NCBI RefSeq assembly: GCF_001427875.1
Contig: NZ_LMHK01000001.1
Coordinates: 1,712,892 to 1,776,891 of the forward strand
Reading direction: 5' to 3'
Length of the DNA stretch: 64,000 bases
From: Devosia sp. Root685
GTDB lineage: Bacteria; Pseudomonadota; Alphaproteobacteria; Rhizobiales; Devosiaceae
Positions 53,981 to 62,261 of the stretch are shown here, one piece after another (positions within the stretch are counted from its first letter, which is position 1; the number at the start of each line of letters is the position of its first letter). The notes beneath the pieces were generated by a model, which was not told where the DNA came from, did no database searches, and worked only from the letters and a program-made list of their open reading frames with translations. The position numbers and the translations under genes were made by a program.

Positions 53981-54330
53981 TGGTGGCCCTCATGAGCATC
54001 GTGGCGATATTGGAGATTGACCAGCACGCCCTTGAAGGGCGGCAACAGGGCCAGCGATAGCAGCAGCGTCGTCGGGATCCAGAGAACCAGATGCATCCAT
54101 GGCGCGATCGGCACCAGCGCCCCGGTGATCAGCGCAAGCATGACGACCAATGGGGCGACGAGGAAGATCACGAACACCGCCGGACCATCGCCGCTATCGG
54201 CAAACTTGAGATCGAGACCGCATGTTTCGCAGCTTTGGGCCACCTTCAGGTAGCCGGAAAACAGCTTTCCCTCGCCGCAACGCGGGCAGCGGCAGAGCAG
54301 ACCGGCAAGAACAGGATTTGGCTGGCTCAT
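53977..54330 (-). CDS. DUF983 zinc-ribbon membrane protein
   Basis: A 117-aa protein with an N-terminal zinc ribbon (LLCRCPRCGEGKLF and QSCETCGLDLKF) and two membrane helices (VFVIFLVAPLVVMLALITGA, LVLWIPTTLLLSLALL). DUF983 proteins occur in cytochrome oxidase clusters, but their role is unclear. The start at 54330 gives MSQPNPVLAG; the longer frame adds 17 unlikely residues. Coupled to SURF1 downstream and 62 bases after ctaE. Confidence 0.9.
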   Translation of the reverse strand: MSQPNPVLAGLLCRCPRCGEGKLFSGYLKVAQSCETCGLDLKFADSGDGPAVFVIFLVAPLVVMLALITGALVPIAPWMHLVLWIPTTLLLSLALLPPFKGVLVNLQYRHDAHEGHQ

Positions 54331-54392
54331 AGGGTCCCGAGAAGCAAAAAGGGGCGCAGCCATGCCGCGCCCCATATTCACTATGCCTGTGC

Positions 54393-55229
54393 CTAGTGGC
54401 TCAGGGATACGCCCCAGCTGCCCCAGACATAGATCGAGGCAAAGAGGAAGAGCCAGACCACGTCCACGAAGTGCCAGTACCAGGCGGCAAATTCGAAGCC
54501 CAGGTGACGCTCGGGGGTGAAATCACCCCGCTCGGCGCGGATCAGGCAGACGGCGAGGAAAATCGTGCCGATGATGACGTGGAAGCCGTGGAAACCCGTC
54601 GCCATGAAGAAGGTGGCGCCATAGAGGTTGCCCGAGAACGAGAACCCGGCATGGGTGTATTCGAGATACTGCACATAGGAGAACAGCACGCCGAGCGCCA
54701 CGGTGAGGGCAAGACCCCAGCGCAGACCCTGGCGATCGTTTTCAAGCAGCGCGTGGTGCGCCCACGTCACGGTCGTGCCCGAAGTGAGCAGGATCAGCGT
54801 ATTGAACAGCGGCAGGTGGAAGGGGTCGAACAGCTCGATGCCGGTCGGGGGCCAATGGCCGCCGGTAAAGGCGACGCGGGCATATTGCTCGACGTCGTCG
54901 AAGCGGAAGAAGCCGTCGAAATAGGCCCAGAACCAGGCAACGAAGAACATCACTTCCGAAGCGATGAACAGCATCATGCCATAGCGGTGATGCATCTGCA
55001 CGACCGGGGTATGGCTGACCCCGTCATTGGCTTCCTTCACCACATCCGCCCACCAGGCGTAGAAGGAATAGATCACACCGGCGAGGCCCATGAAGAATAG
55101 CCAGGGCGTCCACTGCTTCATGAAGAAGACGGCGCCCACCATCATGACCAGCACCGCGGCCGACATCACGAATGGCCAGGGTGACGGCTCTACCATGTGG
55201 TAGTCATGGTTCTTTTCAATGGCGGCCAT
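54393..55229 (-). CDS. ctaE: Cytochrome c oxidase subunit III
   Basis: A 278-aa, seven-helix core subunit of aa3 oxidase. Blocks: HDYHMVEPSPWPFVMSAAVL, GMMLFIASEVMFFVAWFWAY (with the conserved glutamate), TGIELFDPFHLPLFNTLILL, and FFMATGFHGFHVIIGTIFLA and on to AAWYWHFVDVVWLFLF. It follows ctaG by 2 bases and is part of the oxidase operon. Length is as in Paracoccus and rhizobia. Confidence 0.97.
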   Translation of the reverse strand: MAAIEKNHDYHMVEPSPWPFVMSAAVLVMMVGAVFFMKQWTPWLFFMGLAGVIYSFYAWWADVVKEANDGVSHTPVVQMHHRYGMMLFIASEVMFFVAWFWAYFDGFFRFDDVEQYARVAFTGGHWPPTGIELFDPFHLPLFNTLILLTSGTTVTWAHHALLENDRQGLRWGLALTVALGVLFSYVQYLEYTHAGFSFSGNLYGATFFMATGFHGFHVIIGTIFLAVCLIRAERGDFTPERHLGFEFAAWYWHFVDVVWLFLFASIYVWGSWGVSLSH

Positions 55230-55231
55230 GT

Positions 55232-55795
55232 TCAGCTTCCCTCATTGTCTGAAGCGTAGAAGGTATAAGAGAGCGTAATCTCTTTGATGGTTTTGAGTTC
55301 GTGGTTCTGGTCGATATCGGGATCGACGAAGAACACGATCGGCATTTCCACCGTTTCGCCCGGCTGTAGGGTCTGCTCGGTGAAGCAGAAGCACTCGATC
55401 TTGTTGAAGTAGACGCCGGCCTTTTCGGGCACGACGTTGAAGATCGCCTGCCCGGTGAGCGGCTTGTCGGAATTATTGGTGGCGATGTAGTTGACCGTAT
55501 CGACGCGACCGATCTGGTCGGTGATCGCGGCGGCCGGCTTCACGGTCCAGTTGAGGCTATGCTCGATATTGACGTCGAAGCGCACTTTCATCTCGCGGGC
55601 GATGACGCCCTTGGGATTGGCTTCGGCGGTCTGCGTGGTGCCGCCATAGCCGGTCACCTGGCAGAAAAGCTGGTAGAGCGGCACGGACGCAAAAGCGAGG
55701 CCGACCATGCCGACGGCGACGCCCATAAGCGTCAAGCCGACGCGGCGATTGCGCTTTTCGGCATTGGGATGCGTGGTTTCGGCGGTGAGCGTCAT
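55232..55795 (-). CDS. ctaG: Cytochrome c oxidase assembly protein CtaG (Cox11)
   Basis: A 187-aa copper chaperone inserting CuB into subunit I. An N-terminal helix (VGLTLMGVAVGMVGLAFASV) anchors a periplasmic domain. The copper-binding cysteines are in NKIECFCFTEQTL (CFCF), with the block VPLYQLFCQVTGYGGTTQ. The start overlaps the CoxF-like stop by one base (TCAT on the plus strand). Confidence 0.96.
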   Translation of the reverse strand: MTLTAETTHPNAEKRNRRVGLTLMGVAVGMVGLAFASVPLYQLFCQVTGYGGTTQTAEANPKGVIAREMKVRFDVNIEHSLNWTVKPAAAITDQIGRVDTVNYIATNNSDKPLTGQAIFNVVPEKAGVYFNKIECFCFTEQTLQPGETVEMPIVFFVDPDIDQNHELKTIKEITLSYTFYASDNEGS

Positions 55796-55977
55796 CAGAG
55801 CCCCCGATCGAACAGCGCCGGGCCCATCTTGACGATGGTCAGCACGTAAAAGGTCAGCGCAAAGAGCGCGAGGGCGCCGGCCAGCGCAATGGAGCGGCGA
55901 CGGCGAACGCGCTTCAGCGTTTCGGCGGCCTGGTCTTCAGGAGGCATGGTTTCAAGCGCCTGGTTTTTCTCGGTCAT
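55795..55977 (-). CDS. CoxF-like small membrane protein
   Basis: A 60-aa protein with a charged N-terminal half ([20 protein letters not shown]) and one helix ([20 protein letters not shown]). It sits between ctaB and ctaG, overlapping both by a few bases, exactly where small CoxF proteins occur in alphaproteobacterial oxidase operons. The start at 55977 is within the ctaB stop (TCATGA). Function is presumed assembly-related. Confidence 0.85.
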   Translation of the reverse strand: MTEKNQALETMPPEDQAAETLKRVRRRRSIALAGALALFALTFYVLTIVKMGPALFDRGL

Positions 55978-56909
55978 GACCAGAACCCACCGAGGCGCGC
56001 AATGAAGCTGTCCGTAAGAAGGCCAAGGAAAAGCACGAAGAGATAGCTCAGCGAATAGGTGAAGAGACGACGCGCGGCCTTGCGCATGTCGACATTGGTC
56101 GGCGCGCGCAGCAAGCGCACCGCCAGATAGACAAAGCATGCGCCCGTGATGGCGGCGACGGCGCCGTAAATCCAGCCACCCGTACCGAGATAGACCGGCA
56201 CGAAGGCGGAGACGGCGAGGATGACCGAATAAACGAAAATCTGGCGCTTGGTGGAGGCTTCGCCCGCAACATTGGGCATCATCGGAATGCCGGCGGCGGC
56301 GTAATCACCCTGCTTATAGAGCGCCAGCGCCCAGAAATGCGGCGGGGTCCAGAGGAAGACGATGAGGAAGAGCGCGAGGCTTTCGAGAGAGATTGTTCCG
56401 GTCACAGCGGCCCAGCCGATCATGGTGGGGAAAGCGCCGGCCGCGCCACCGATGACGATGTTCTGCGGCGTCGAGCGCTTGAGCCAGATCGTGTAGACCA
56501 CGGCATAAAAGAAGATGGTGAAAGCCAGCAGCCCGCCAGCGACCCAATTGGTCGCAAGGCCGAGGAGGGCCACCGAAAAGCCCGAGAGAACGAGGCCAAA
56601 GGTGAGCGCCTCGCCCGAGGAAATCCGGCCGGCCGGAATGGGCCGGTTCTGCGTGCGGCTCATGATGGCATCGATATCGGCATCGTACCACATGTTGAGC
56701 GCGCCCGAGGCGCCGCCGCCGATGGCGATGCAGACAATGGCGATGAGGCCGACGACCGGATTGATACCGCCCGGAGCCACCAGCATGCCCACAAGGGCGG
56801 TAAACACCACCAGCGACATGACACGAGGTTTCAGCAGCGCGAGGTAGTCTTCTACCCGCGCCTCGCCTGCCAAAGCAGGCATCCTCTTGCTGTCGTCGAT
56901 ATAGGTCAC
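55974..56909 (-). CDS. ctaB: Protoheme IX farnesyltransferase (heme O synthase)
   Basis: A 311-aa UbiA-type prenyltransferase that adds farnesyl to heme b to make heme o, the precursor of heme a. The first aspartate motif is [20 protein letters not shown], and [20 protein letters not shown] near the N-terminus is family-typical. A second loop is [20 protein letters not shown]. Nine hydrophobic segments. It starts with GTG, after AGGACAGTCCA. It follows ctaD by 61 bases. Confidence 0.97.
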   Translation of the reverse strand: MTYIDDSKRMPALAGEARVEDYLALLKPRVMSLVVFTALVGMLVAPGGINPVVGLIAIVCIAIGGGASGALNMWYDADIDAIMSRTQNRPIPAGRISSGEALTFGLVLSGFSVALLGLATNWVAGGLLAFTIFFYAVVYTIWLKRSTPQNIVIGGAAGAFPTMIGWAAVTGTISLESLALFLIVFLWTPPHFWALALYKQGDYAAAGIPMMPNVAGEASTKRQIFVYSVILAVSAFVPVYLGTGGWIYGAVAAITGACFVYLAVRLLRAPTNVDMRKAARRLFTYSLSYLFVLFLGLLTDSFIARLGGFWS

Positions 56910-56970
56910 TGGACTGTCCTTACTGTGCGGACCGCACTAAAGCGCGATCCGCTGATCTTGTCGCCGCGAC

Positions 56971-58668
56971 TTAATGCGCGTTGGTCGAATCGATCTTGGG
57001 CAGGGTCGAGAACTGGTGGAACGGCGGCGGAGAGCTCAGCGTCCATTCCAGTGTCGTTGCGCCATCGCCCCACGGATTGTCGCCGGCCGGGCGCTTCTTG
57101 CGGCTGGCTTCCCAGGTTGCATAGAAGAAGATGATCATTGCAACGAAGGTCACGTAGTAGCCGATGGAGGACACGCGGTTCCACAGCGTAAAGGCATCCG
57201 GATAGTCGATGTAACGACGCGGCATGCCAGCAAGACCGAGGAAGTGCTGCGGGAAGAAGATCAGGTTCACGCCGACGAACATGGTCCAGAAGTGCAGCTT
57301 GCCCAGGAACTCGTTGTACATGTAGCCGAACATCTTTGGGTACCAGTAGTACCAGCCCGCAAAGATCGAGAACACGGCGCCGAGCGAGAGCACGTAGTGG
57401 AAGTGCGCCACGACGTAATAGGTGTCGTGAAGGGCACGGTCGGCACCGGCATTGGCGAGCACCACACCGGTCACACCACCAACGGTGAACAGGAAGATGA
57501 AGCCGATGGCCCAGAGCATGGGCAGGCGGAAGGTGATCGAGCCGCCCCACATGGTGGCGATCCAGGAGAAGATCTTCACGCCCGTCGGCACGGCAATGAC
57601 CATGGTGGCGGCAACGAAATAGCGCTGCACGTCAAGGCTGAGGCCGGTCGTGTACATATGGTGCGCCCACACGACGAAACCGACAAAACCGATGGCGACC
57701 ATTGCATAGGCCATAGCCATGTAGCCGAAGATCGGCTTGCGGCTGAAGGTCGAGACGATGTGCGACACGATGCCGAAGCCCGGCAGGATCATGATGTAGA
57801 CTTCGGGGTGACCGAAGAACCAGAACAGGTGCTGGAAGAGGACGGGGTCACCGCCACCTTCGGGCGCAAAGAAGGTCGTGCCGAAATTGCGATCGGTCAG
57901 CAGCATGGTGATGGCGCCAGCCAGAACCGGCAGAGCCAGGAGCAGCAGGAACGCCGTCACCAGCACCGACCAGGCAAAGAGCGGCATCTTGTGAATGGTC
58001 ATGCCCGGAGCGCGCATGTTGAGGATCGTGGTGATCAGGTTGATCGCGCCAAGGATCGAGCTGACGCCCGCAACGTGCAGCGAGAGAATGGCGAAGTCCA
58101 TGGCCGGGCCGGGGTGACCCACGGTCGAAAGTGGCGGATAGACGGTCCAGCCACCACCAAAACCGGTCGAACCCGGCGCACCTTCAAAGAAAAGGCTCAT
58201 CAGCAAGAGGATGAACGCCACCGGCAGCAGCCAGAAGGCGATGTTGTTGATGCGCGGGAAAGCGGTATCGGGCGCACCCACCATCAGCGGAGCGAAATAG
58301 TTGGCAAAGCCGCCCATGGTCGCGGGCATGACCATGAAGAACACCATGATCAGGGCGTGGGCGGTGGTGAAGACGTTGAACATCTGCTTGCCGGCATCGA
58401 TCGAGCCTGACGGATCGGAGATGCCATAGACCATGGACGCAAGGCCATGGAAAATCTGAATGCCCGGCTCCTGCAGCTCCATGCGCATGAAGCCCGAGAG
58501 CAGGCCGCCGATGATACCGGCGATGATCGAGAACACGAGATACATGATCCCGATGTCCTTGTGATTGGTGGACAGAACCCAGCGCCGCCAGCCCGTGGGC
58601 GTATGGTGGTCGTGCGCGGCGTGGTCATGCCCGGTGGCATGGGCCTCGAGGTTTGCTGTTTGCGACAT
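56971..58668 (-). CDS. ctaD: Cytochrome c oxidase subunit I (aa3-type)
   Basis: A 565-aa catalytic subunit with heme a, heme a3 and CuB. Twelve helices; the CuB-Tyr site is [20 protein letters not shown] (H and cross-linked Y), with HHMYT ([10 protein letters not shown]) for CuB histidines and the heme ligands in [16 protein letters not shown] and [14 protein letters not shown]. The D-channel region [13 protein letters not shown] is present, marking A-family oxidases. An N-terminal His-rich tail ([15 protein letters not shown]) is of note. It lies 20 bases after ctaC. Confidence 0.98.
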   Translation of the reverse strand: MSQTANLEAHATGHDHAAHDHHTPTGWRRWVLSTNHKDIGIMYLVFSIIAGIIGGLLSGFMRMELQEPGIQIFHGLASMVYGISDPSGSIDAGKQMFNVFTTAHALIMVFFMVMPATMGGFANYFAPLMVGAPDTAFPRINNIAFWLLPVAFILLLMSLFFEGAPGSTGFGGGWTVYPPLSTVGHPGPAMDFAILSLHVAGVSSILGAINLITTILNMRAPGMTIHKMPLFAWSVLVTAFLLLLALPVLAGAITMLLTDRNFGTTFFAPEGGGDPVLFQHLFWFFGHPEVYIMILPGFGIVSHIVSTFSRKPIFGYMAMAYAMVAIGFVGFVVWAHHMYTTGLSLDVQRYFVAATMVIAVPTGVKIFSWIATMWGGSITFRLPMLWAIGFIFLFTVGGVTGVVLANAGADRALHDTYYVVAHFHYVLSLGAVFSIFAGWYYWYPKMFGYMYNEFLGKLHFWTMFVGVNLIFFPQHFLGLAGMPRRYIDYPDAFTLWNRVSSIGYYVTFVAMIIFFYATWEASRKKRPAGDNPWGDGATTLEWTLSSPPPFHQFSTLPKIDSTNAH

Positions 58669-58688
58669 TATAGTCTCCCCTGACCCTA

Positions 58689-59618
58689 TTACTGAATAGC
58701 CGGCAGCACGGCGACGGCGCTGGCATAGTCACGGCTTTCCTTGAAGGCCGTGATGAAGGCTTGATATTCTTCGGCGGTGACGACGCGCACGGCGATCGGC
58801 ATGAAGGCATGGTCCTTGCCGCACAGTTCCGAACACTGGCCATAGAAGAGGCCGGTTTCGCGCGAGTTGAACCAGGTTTCATTGAGGCGGCCCGGCACGG
58901 CGTCGATCTTGATGCCGAAGGAAGGAACCGCAAAAGCGTGGATCACGCCCGAGGGGCTCGAGGTCACCTGCATGCGCACGGTGGTATCGACCGGCACGAT
59001 AAGTTCATTGTCCACGGCCAGGAGGCGCGGCTGGTTGGGCTTGACCGTCTGGACGTAGCTGTCGACGGCGGCACCAAGAATATTGGAGTCGAAGGCAACG
59101 CCTTCATCGACATATTCATAGTTCCAGTACCACTGTTCGCCCGAGGCCTTGACGGTGACGGAGGCGGCCGGAACTTCGACTTCGCCGAACGAGAAGATAT
59201 TGGCGCCGAGATATTTGCGCTCGCCATCCGGCGTCGTCAGCTGGTCGGACAACACGCCGAAGGACGGGATGGCGATAATGATCAAAACAACGATCGGCAG
59301 GACCGTCCAAACGATTTCGATCAGCGTATTATGCGTGAAACGCGCCGGCACGGGATTGGCCTTGGCGTTGAAGCGCACGACGATCACGATAAGCAGTGCA
59401 AGCACGAAGAGCACGATAAGCGTAATCGTCCACATCAGCGGACCATCGTGGAAAGCCACGATCGAATCCATGATCGGCGTAACCGATTGCTGCAGGTGGA
59501 ACTGGCCCGGCTCCGGATGGCCCTTACCGATTTCCTGGGCGGAAGCGAAAGCGGGCATTAGCGCCAGCATGGCCGTCGCGGCGGCACCCAACTTCCTCAC
59601 GAACTGACCGGTCACCAT
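58689..59618 (-). CDS. ctaC: Cytochrome c oxidase subunit II
   Basis: A 309-aa CuA subunit receiving electrons from cytochrome c. It has a signal peptide ([20 protein letters not shown]), two helices ([40 protein letters not shown]) and a periplasmic cupredoxin domain. The CuA site is [16 protein letters not shown] (C-x3-C-x3-H-x2-M), with the aromatic path [11 protein letters not shown]. The start at 59618 has AGGGGG before it. First gene of the oxidase cluster; a possible FNR/FixK-type site lies 106 bases upstream. Confidence 0.97.
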   Translation of the reverse strand: MVTGQFVRKLGAAATAMLALMPAFASAQEIGKGHPEPGQFHLQQSVTPIMDSIVAFHDGPLMWTITLIVLFVLALLIVIVVRFNAKANPVPARFTHNTLIEIVWTVLPIVVLIIIAIPSFGVLSDQLTTPDGERKYLGANIFSFGEVEVPAASVTVKASGEQWYWNYEYVDEGVAFDSNILGAAVDSYVQTVKPNQPRLLAVDNELIVPVDTTVRMQVTSSPSGVIHAFAVPSFGIKIDAVPGRLNETWFNSRETGLFYGQCSELCGKDHAFMPIAVRVVTAEEYQAFITAFKESRDYASAVAVLPAIQ

Positions 59619-59941
59619 AAACCCCCTGTTAACCAATTCTGGTGCGCACACCGAGAAAGAGAGTGGAAAACAGCGGCATAGCTCACGCCGCCCCGACTCA
59701 ACCTCGGAGCGCAAAACTCGAATTTGACCTAAATCACATTGCTTGGACCGAGTCTATCGCGGCGTCGCACACTTCCGCACTGTTTAAAACTGGACAAAAT
59801 CGGACGCCTTTGCCTCAAGCGCGCCGCAGTTTCGCTGCCAGATCGCTTCAACCACGCCTTTGGTTGACAGGCCTTTGCGGATAACCCAAACAGGTCCCAA
59901 ACGCCCCGCGCCCGCAATTCGGCAGGAGACGAACAAGAGTG
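59619..59941. other. Divergent intergenic region between ctaC and ialB
   Basis: This 323-base stretch holds no supported gene. It must carry the promoters of the cytochrome oxidase cluster (leftward) and ialB (rightward). The clearest signal is the dyad at 59724-59737; a TTGACA hexamer at about 59867 has no convincing -10 partner at 17 bases. Confidence 0.5.
59724..59737. promoter_or_regulatory. FNR/FixK-like site upstream of ctaC
   Basis: TTGAC-CTAA-ATCAC matches the TTGAY-N4-ATCAA pattern of Crp/Fnr-family regulators with one mismatch in the last base. It is 106 bases before the ctaC start. Oxygen control of terminal oxidases by FnrL/FixK is known in alphaproteobacteria; binding here is inferred. 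Confidence 0.45.
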
Positions 59942-60445
59942 ATGCAATTTTCGAAGCGGCTGATGGGTCTGGCTCTGGCCGTAACCGCACTTGCAGGCGC
60001 AAGTCCTGCCCTGGGCCAGGGCACTGTCCGCGGCGAATATGGCGACTGGCAGATGAGCTGCGATACGCCGCCCGGCGCCAGCACTGAACAATGCGCCATC
60101 ATCCAGAACGTCATGGCCGAAGATCAGCCCAATGTCGGCCTCTCGGTTATCGTGCTGCGCACGGCCGATCGCGAAGCCCGGCTCCTCCGCGTCCTCGCGC
60201 CGCTTGGCGTACTGCTGCCGAACGGGCTTGGCCTTAATGTCGATGGCACCGATATGGGCCGCGTCGCCTTCGTGCGGTGCCTGCCCAATGGCTGCGTTGC
60301 TGAAGTCGAGCTCGATGATGGTTTGATCGACGTGCTCTCCAAGGGCACGAATGCCATTTTCGTCGTATTCAAGACCCCCGAAGAAGGCGTCGGCATTCCG
60401 GTGTCGCTCGAAGGGTTCTCCGAAGGCTTTGCCGCCCTGCCCTAA
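59942..60445 (+). CDS. Invasion-associated locus B (IalB) family protein
   Basis: A 167-aa secreted protein: signal peptide (RLMGLALAVTALAGASPALG) followed by the IalB domain. It has cysteines in YGDWQMSCDTPPG, EQCAIIQNV and VAFVRCLPNGCVAE, and the closing pattern GVGIPVSLEGFSEGFAALP. IalB was named for Bartonella erythrocyte invasion, but homologues are widespread in free-living relatives with unknown envelope roles. An adjacent GTG (59939) is a possible start; GGAGA precedes both. PilZ follows 11 bases on, so they are likely co-transcribed. Confidence 0.92.
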   Translation: MQFSKRLMGLALAVTALAGASPALGQGTVRGEYGDWQMSCDTPPGASTEQCAIIQNVMAEDQPNVGLSVIVLRTADREARLLRVLAPLGVLLPNGLGLNVDGTDMGRVAFVRCLPNGCVAEVELDDGLIDVLSKGTNAIFVVFKTPEEGVGIPVSLEGFSEGFAALP

Positions 60446-60456
60446 TAGGACAGAGT

Positions 60457-60702
60457 ATGGAAGACGAACGACGCAAACATCACCGCAGCCGCACCCTCAA
60501 GGGCGGACGAATCGTGACCAATGACGGGCACTCGACCTTCGATTGCACGGTGCGCAATCTTTCCGAAGAGGGCGCCAAGCTCGTTGTATCAAGCATTGTC
60601 GGCCTGCCGCACCGCTTCCGGCTGTCCATGATCGACGGACGCAATTTCGATTGCGAAACGATCTGGCACACCGAAACCGAACTCGGCGTGCGTTTTCTTT
60701 AA
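60457..60702 (+). CDS. PilZ domain protein
   Basis: An 81-aa stand-alone PilZ domain, probably a c-di-GMP receptor. The N-terminal arginine-rich motif is ERRKHHRSRTLKGG and the second motif is RNLSEEGAKL ([DN]xSxxG), both needed for ligand binding. The C-terminal strand LGVRFL closes the barrel. It lies 11 bases after ialB. A run of 11 C then 8 A begins two bases after the stop codon. The EAL protein at 46736 is the only c-di-GMP-turnover candidate in the window. Confidence 0.9.
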   Translation: MEDERRKHHRSRTLKGGRIVTNDGHSTFDCTVRNLSEEGAKLVVSSIVGLPHRFRLSMIDGRNFDCETIWHTETELGVRFL

Positions 60703-60724
60703 GCCCCCCCCCCCAAAAAAAACG

Positions 60725-60760
60725 AAAAAAAACCGGGCGAGTGCAAGCACAAGCCCGGTT
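60725..60760 (-). terminator. Intrinsic terminator of the DUF1127 gene with double T run
   Basis: On the minus strand AACCGGGC and GCCCGGTT form an 8-bp stem with an inner GTGC/GCAC pairing, followed by T8, CG and another T8. It faces the DUF1127 gene and would stop its transcript before the convergent pilZ gene. Confidence 0.8.
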
Positions 60761-60865
60761 AAGTTTTCAGGAAACGGGACCAGTGGCAAAACTGGCCCGG
60801 GAGATGGAACGATCACATCGTGTTCGGTCCAAGGGAGACGTCCGCGCCGGGCGCAGACGAATGCG

Positions 60866-61129
60866 TTACCGCAGAGCCTGGCGGGCCCGGGCGGCGTTGA
60901 GCACCATGGTGGAGGCACGCGAATTGCGCGCCGTCATGGCGTCGTGGATATCGGCATGGGAGAGGCCCAGATCGCGCAGGCGATCTGCATCGAGATTGAG
61001 CAGGCTCTTGAGCACGGTCCGGCGTTGACGATCAGCATTCACCCTGGCGACAAAGGCAAAAAGAGCGCGCAAGGGCGTAGTCGGCATGGCGGCCGCAACT
61101 GACCGCTCGCCGGGTAGCGAGAGAGCCAT
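60866..61129 (-). CDS. DUF1127 small basic protein
   Basis: An 87-aa protein with a DUF1127 (YjiS-like) motif in the second half: RRTVLKSLLNLDADRLRDLG and LSHADIHDAM. Small DUF1127 proteins are abundant in alphaproteobacteria; some affect RNA turnover or phosphate and carbon metabolism, but the role here is unknown. The start at 61129 has GGAGACTTGAA before it. It is divergent from a LysR regulator gene 150 bases away, an arrangement that suggests control by it. Confidence 0.83.
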   Translation of the reverse strand: MALSLPGERSVAAAMPTTPLRALFAFVARVNADRQRRTVLKSLLNLDADRLRDLGLSHADIHDAMTARNSRASTMVLNAARARQALR

Positions 61130-61279
61130 TTCAAGTCTCCGAAATGTTGTTGTGCCGAAGGGAGGTCGGCGGGAGGGACGCCTTTTACGGCGATAGTGAT
61201 GAGATAACGCACTGGACTTCCATTCGTCCAACAAATAGATTTCATCCATTCAATCAAAATGAGTGATGGGAGACCTCCG

Positions 61280-62167
61280 ATGGCTGCTCCGCTCGATCTC
61301 GACCAATTGCAAAGCTTCTGCGCCATTGCCGATTGCGGCAGTTTCACCGAAGCGGCCCGCCGCGTGAACAAGACGCAATCCGCCGTTTCGATGCAGATCA
61401 AGCGACTCGAAGAGCGGCTCGGGCATGCTCTCCTGTCGCGCGAAGGCCGCACGGTCACCCTCACCCACCACGGCGAAGTACTTTACGAACGCGCGCGAAA
61501 AATGCTGCGCACCAATGCCGAAATCCTCGACCGTTTTTCCGATGGCGACCTTGCCGGCTCCATCCGCTTCGGCGTGCCGGACGATTATGCCGTGCGCCTG
61601 TTGCCGGTCATTCTCTCCAGCTTTCAGCGCACCCATCCCAAAATCGTCGTCGATGTCTCCTGCATGGCCTCGGAGCACCTCCTCGAAGGCATGCGCGCCG
61701 GGCGCTATGACCTGATCGTCTTCACCCAGGGCACCGAGCAGAACTTTGGTGAACTGTTCCGCACCGAAAAGATGTTCTGGGTCGCAAGCCACGGTGGACG
61801 GGCGCTCGCCAGCGAACCGGTCGCCATCGCCTGCGGGCCGCAATATTGCATCTGGCGCAAGGATGCGATGGACGCGCTCGACCGCACCGGCACCGATTAT
61901 CGCATCGCCTATACGTCCTCGAACGCCACGGCCATTTCCTCGGCCGTGCTCTCCGATCTCGCCATCGGCTTCCTGCCCGAAAGCGCCCTGCAGCCGGGCA
62001 TGCGCGTGGTTTCCGACGAACACGGCCTGCCGCACTTGCCCGACGCGCAAATGGCCCTGATGCGCGCCAGCCACGCCTATGGCGGCATCTATGACGCGCT
62101 CGCCAACCACATCGTCCAGTCCATGGGCAATCTGGAGCATCCGCACCAGGCGGAAGCGGCAGAATAG
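61280..62167 (+). CDS. LysR family transcriptional regulator
   Basis: A 295-aa LTTR. The winged helix-turn-helix is at the N-terminus (LDLDQLQSFCAIADCGSFTE, ARRVNKTQSAVSMQIKRLEE), followed by the co-inducer domain (about 90-290). The start at 61280 has GGAG eight bases upstream; an ATG at 61259 is an alternative. It lies divergent from the DUF1127 gene, which it may regulate in the usual LTTR manner. The effector is unknown. Confidence 0.92.
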   Translation: MAAPLDLDQLQSFCAIADCGSFTEAARRVNKTQSAVSMQIKRLEERLGHALLSREGRTVTLTHHGEVLYERARKMLRTNAEILDRFSDGDLAGSIRFGVPDDYAVRLLPVILSSFQRTHPKIVVDVSCMASEHLLEGMRAGRYDLIVFTQGTEQNFGELFRTEKMFWVASHGGRALASEPVAIACGPQYCIWRKDAMDALDRTGTDYRIAYTSSNATAISSAVLSDLAIGFLPESALQPGMRVVSDEHGLPHLPDAQMALMRASHAYGGIYDALANHIVQSMGNLEHPHQAEAAE

Positions 62168-62261
62168 CCACTGGCCCTTCCCTGGCCCCCTGTGGGAGAG
62201 GGAAGGTAAGGCTGGGCAAGCGCCCCTTGACCCGGCGCGGCATTTCCCGCACCAAGTCACC

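Noticed and set aside
60703..60732. Phase-variable coding tract in pilZ
   Set aside because: The C11-A8 run begins after the pilZ stop codon, so length changes would not alter the protein.
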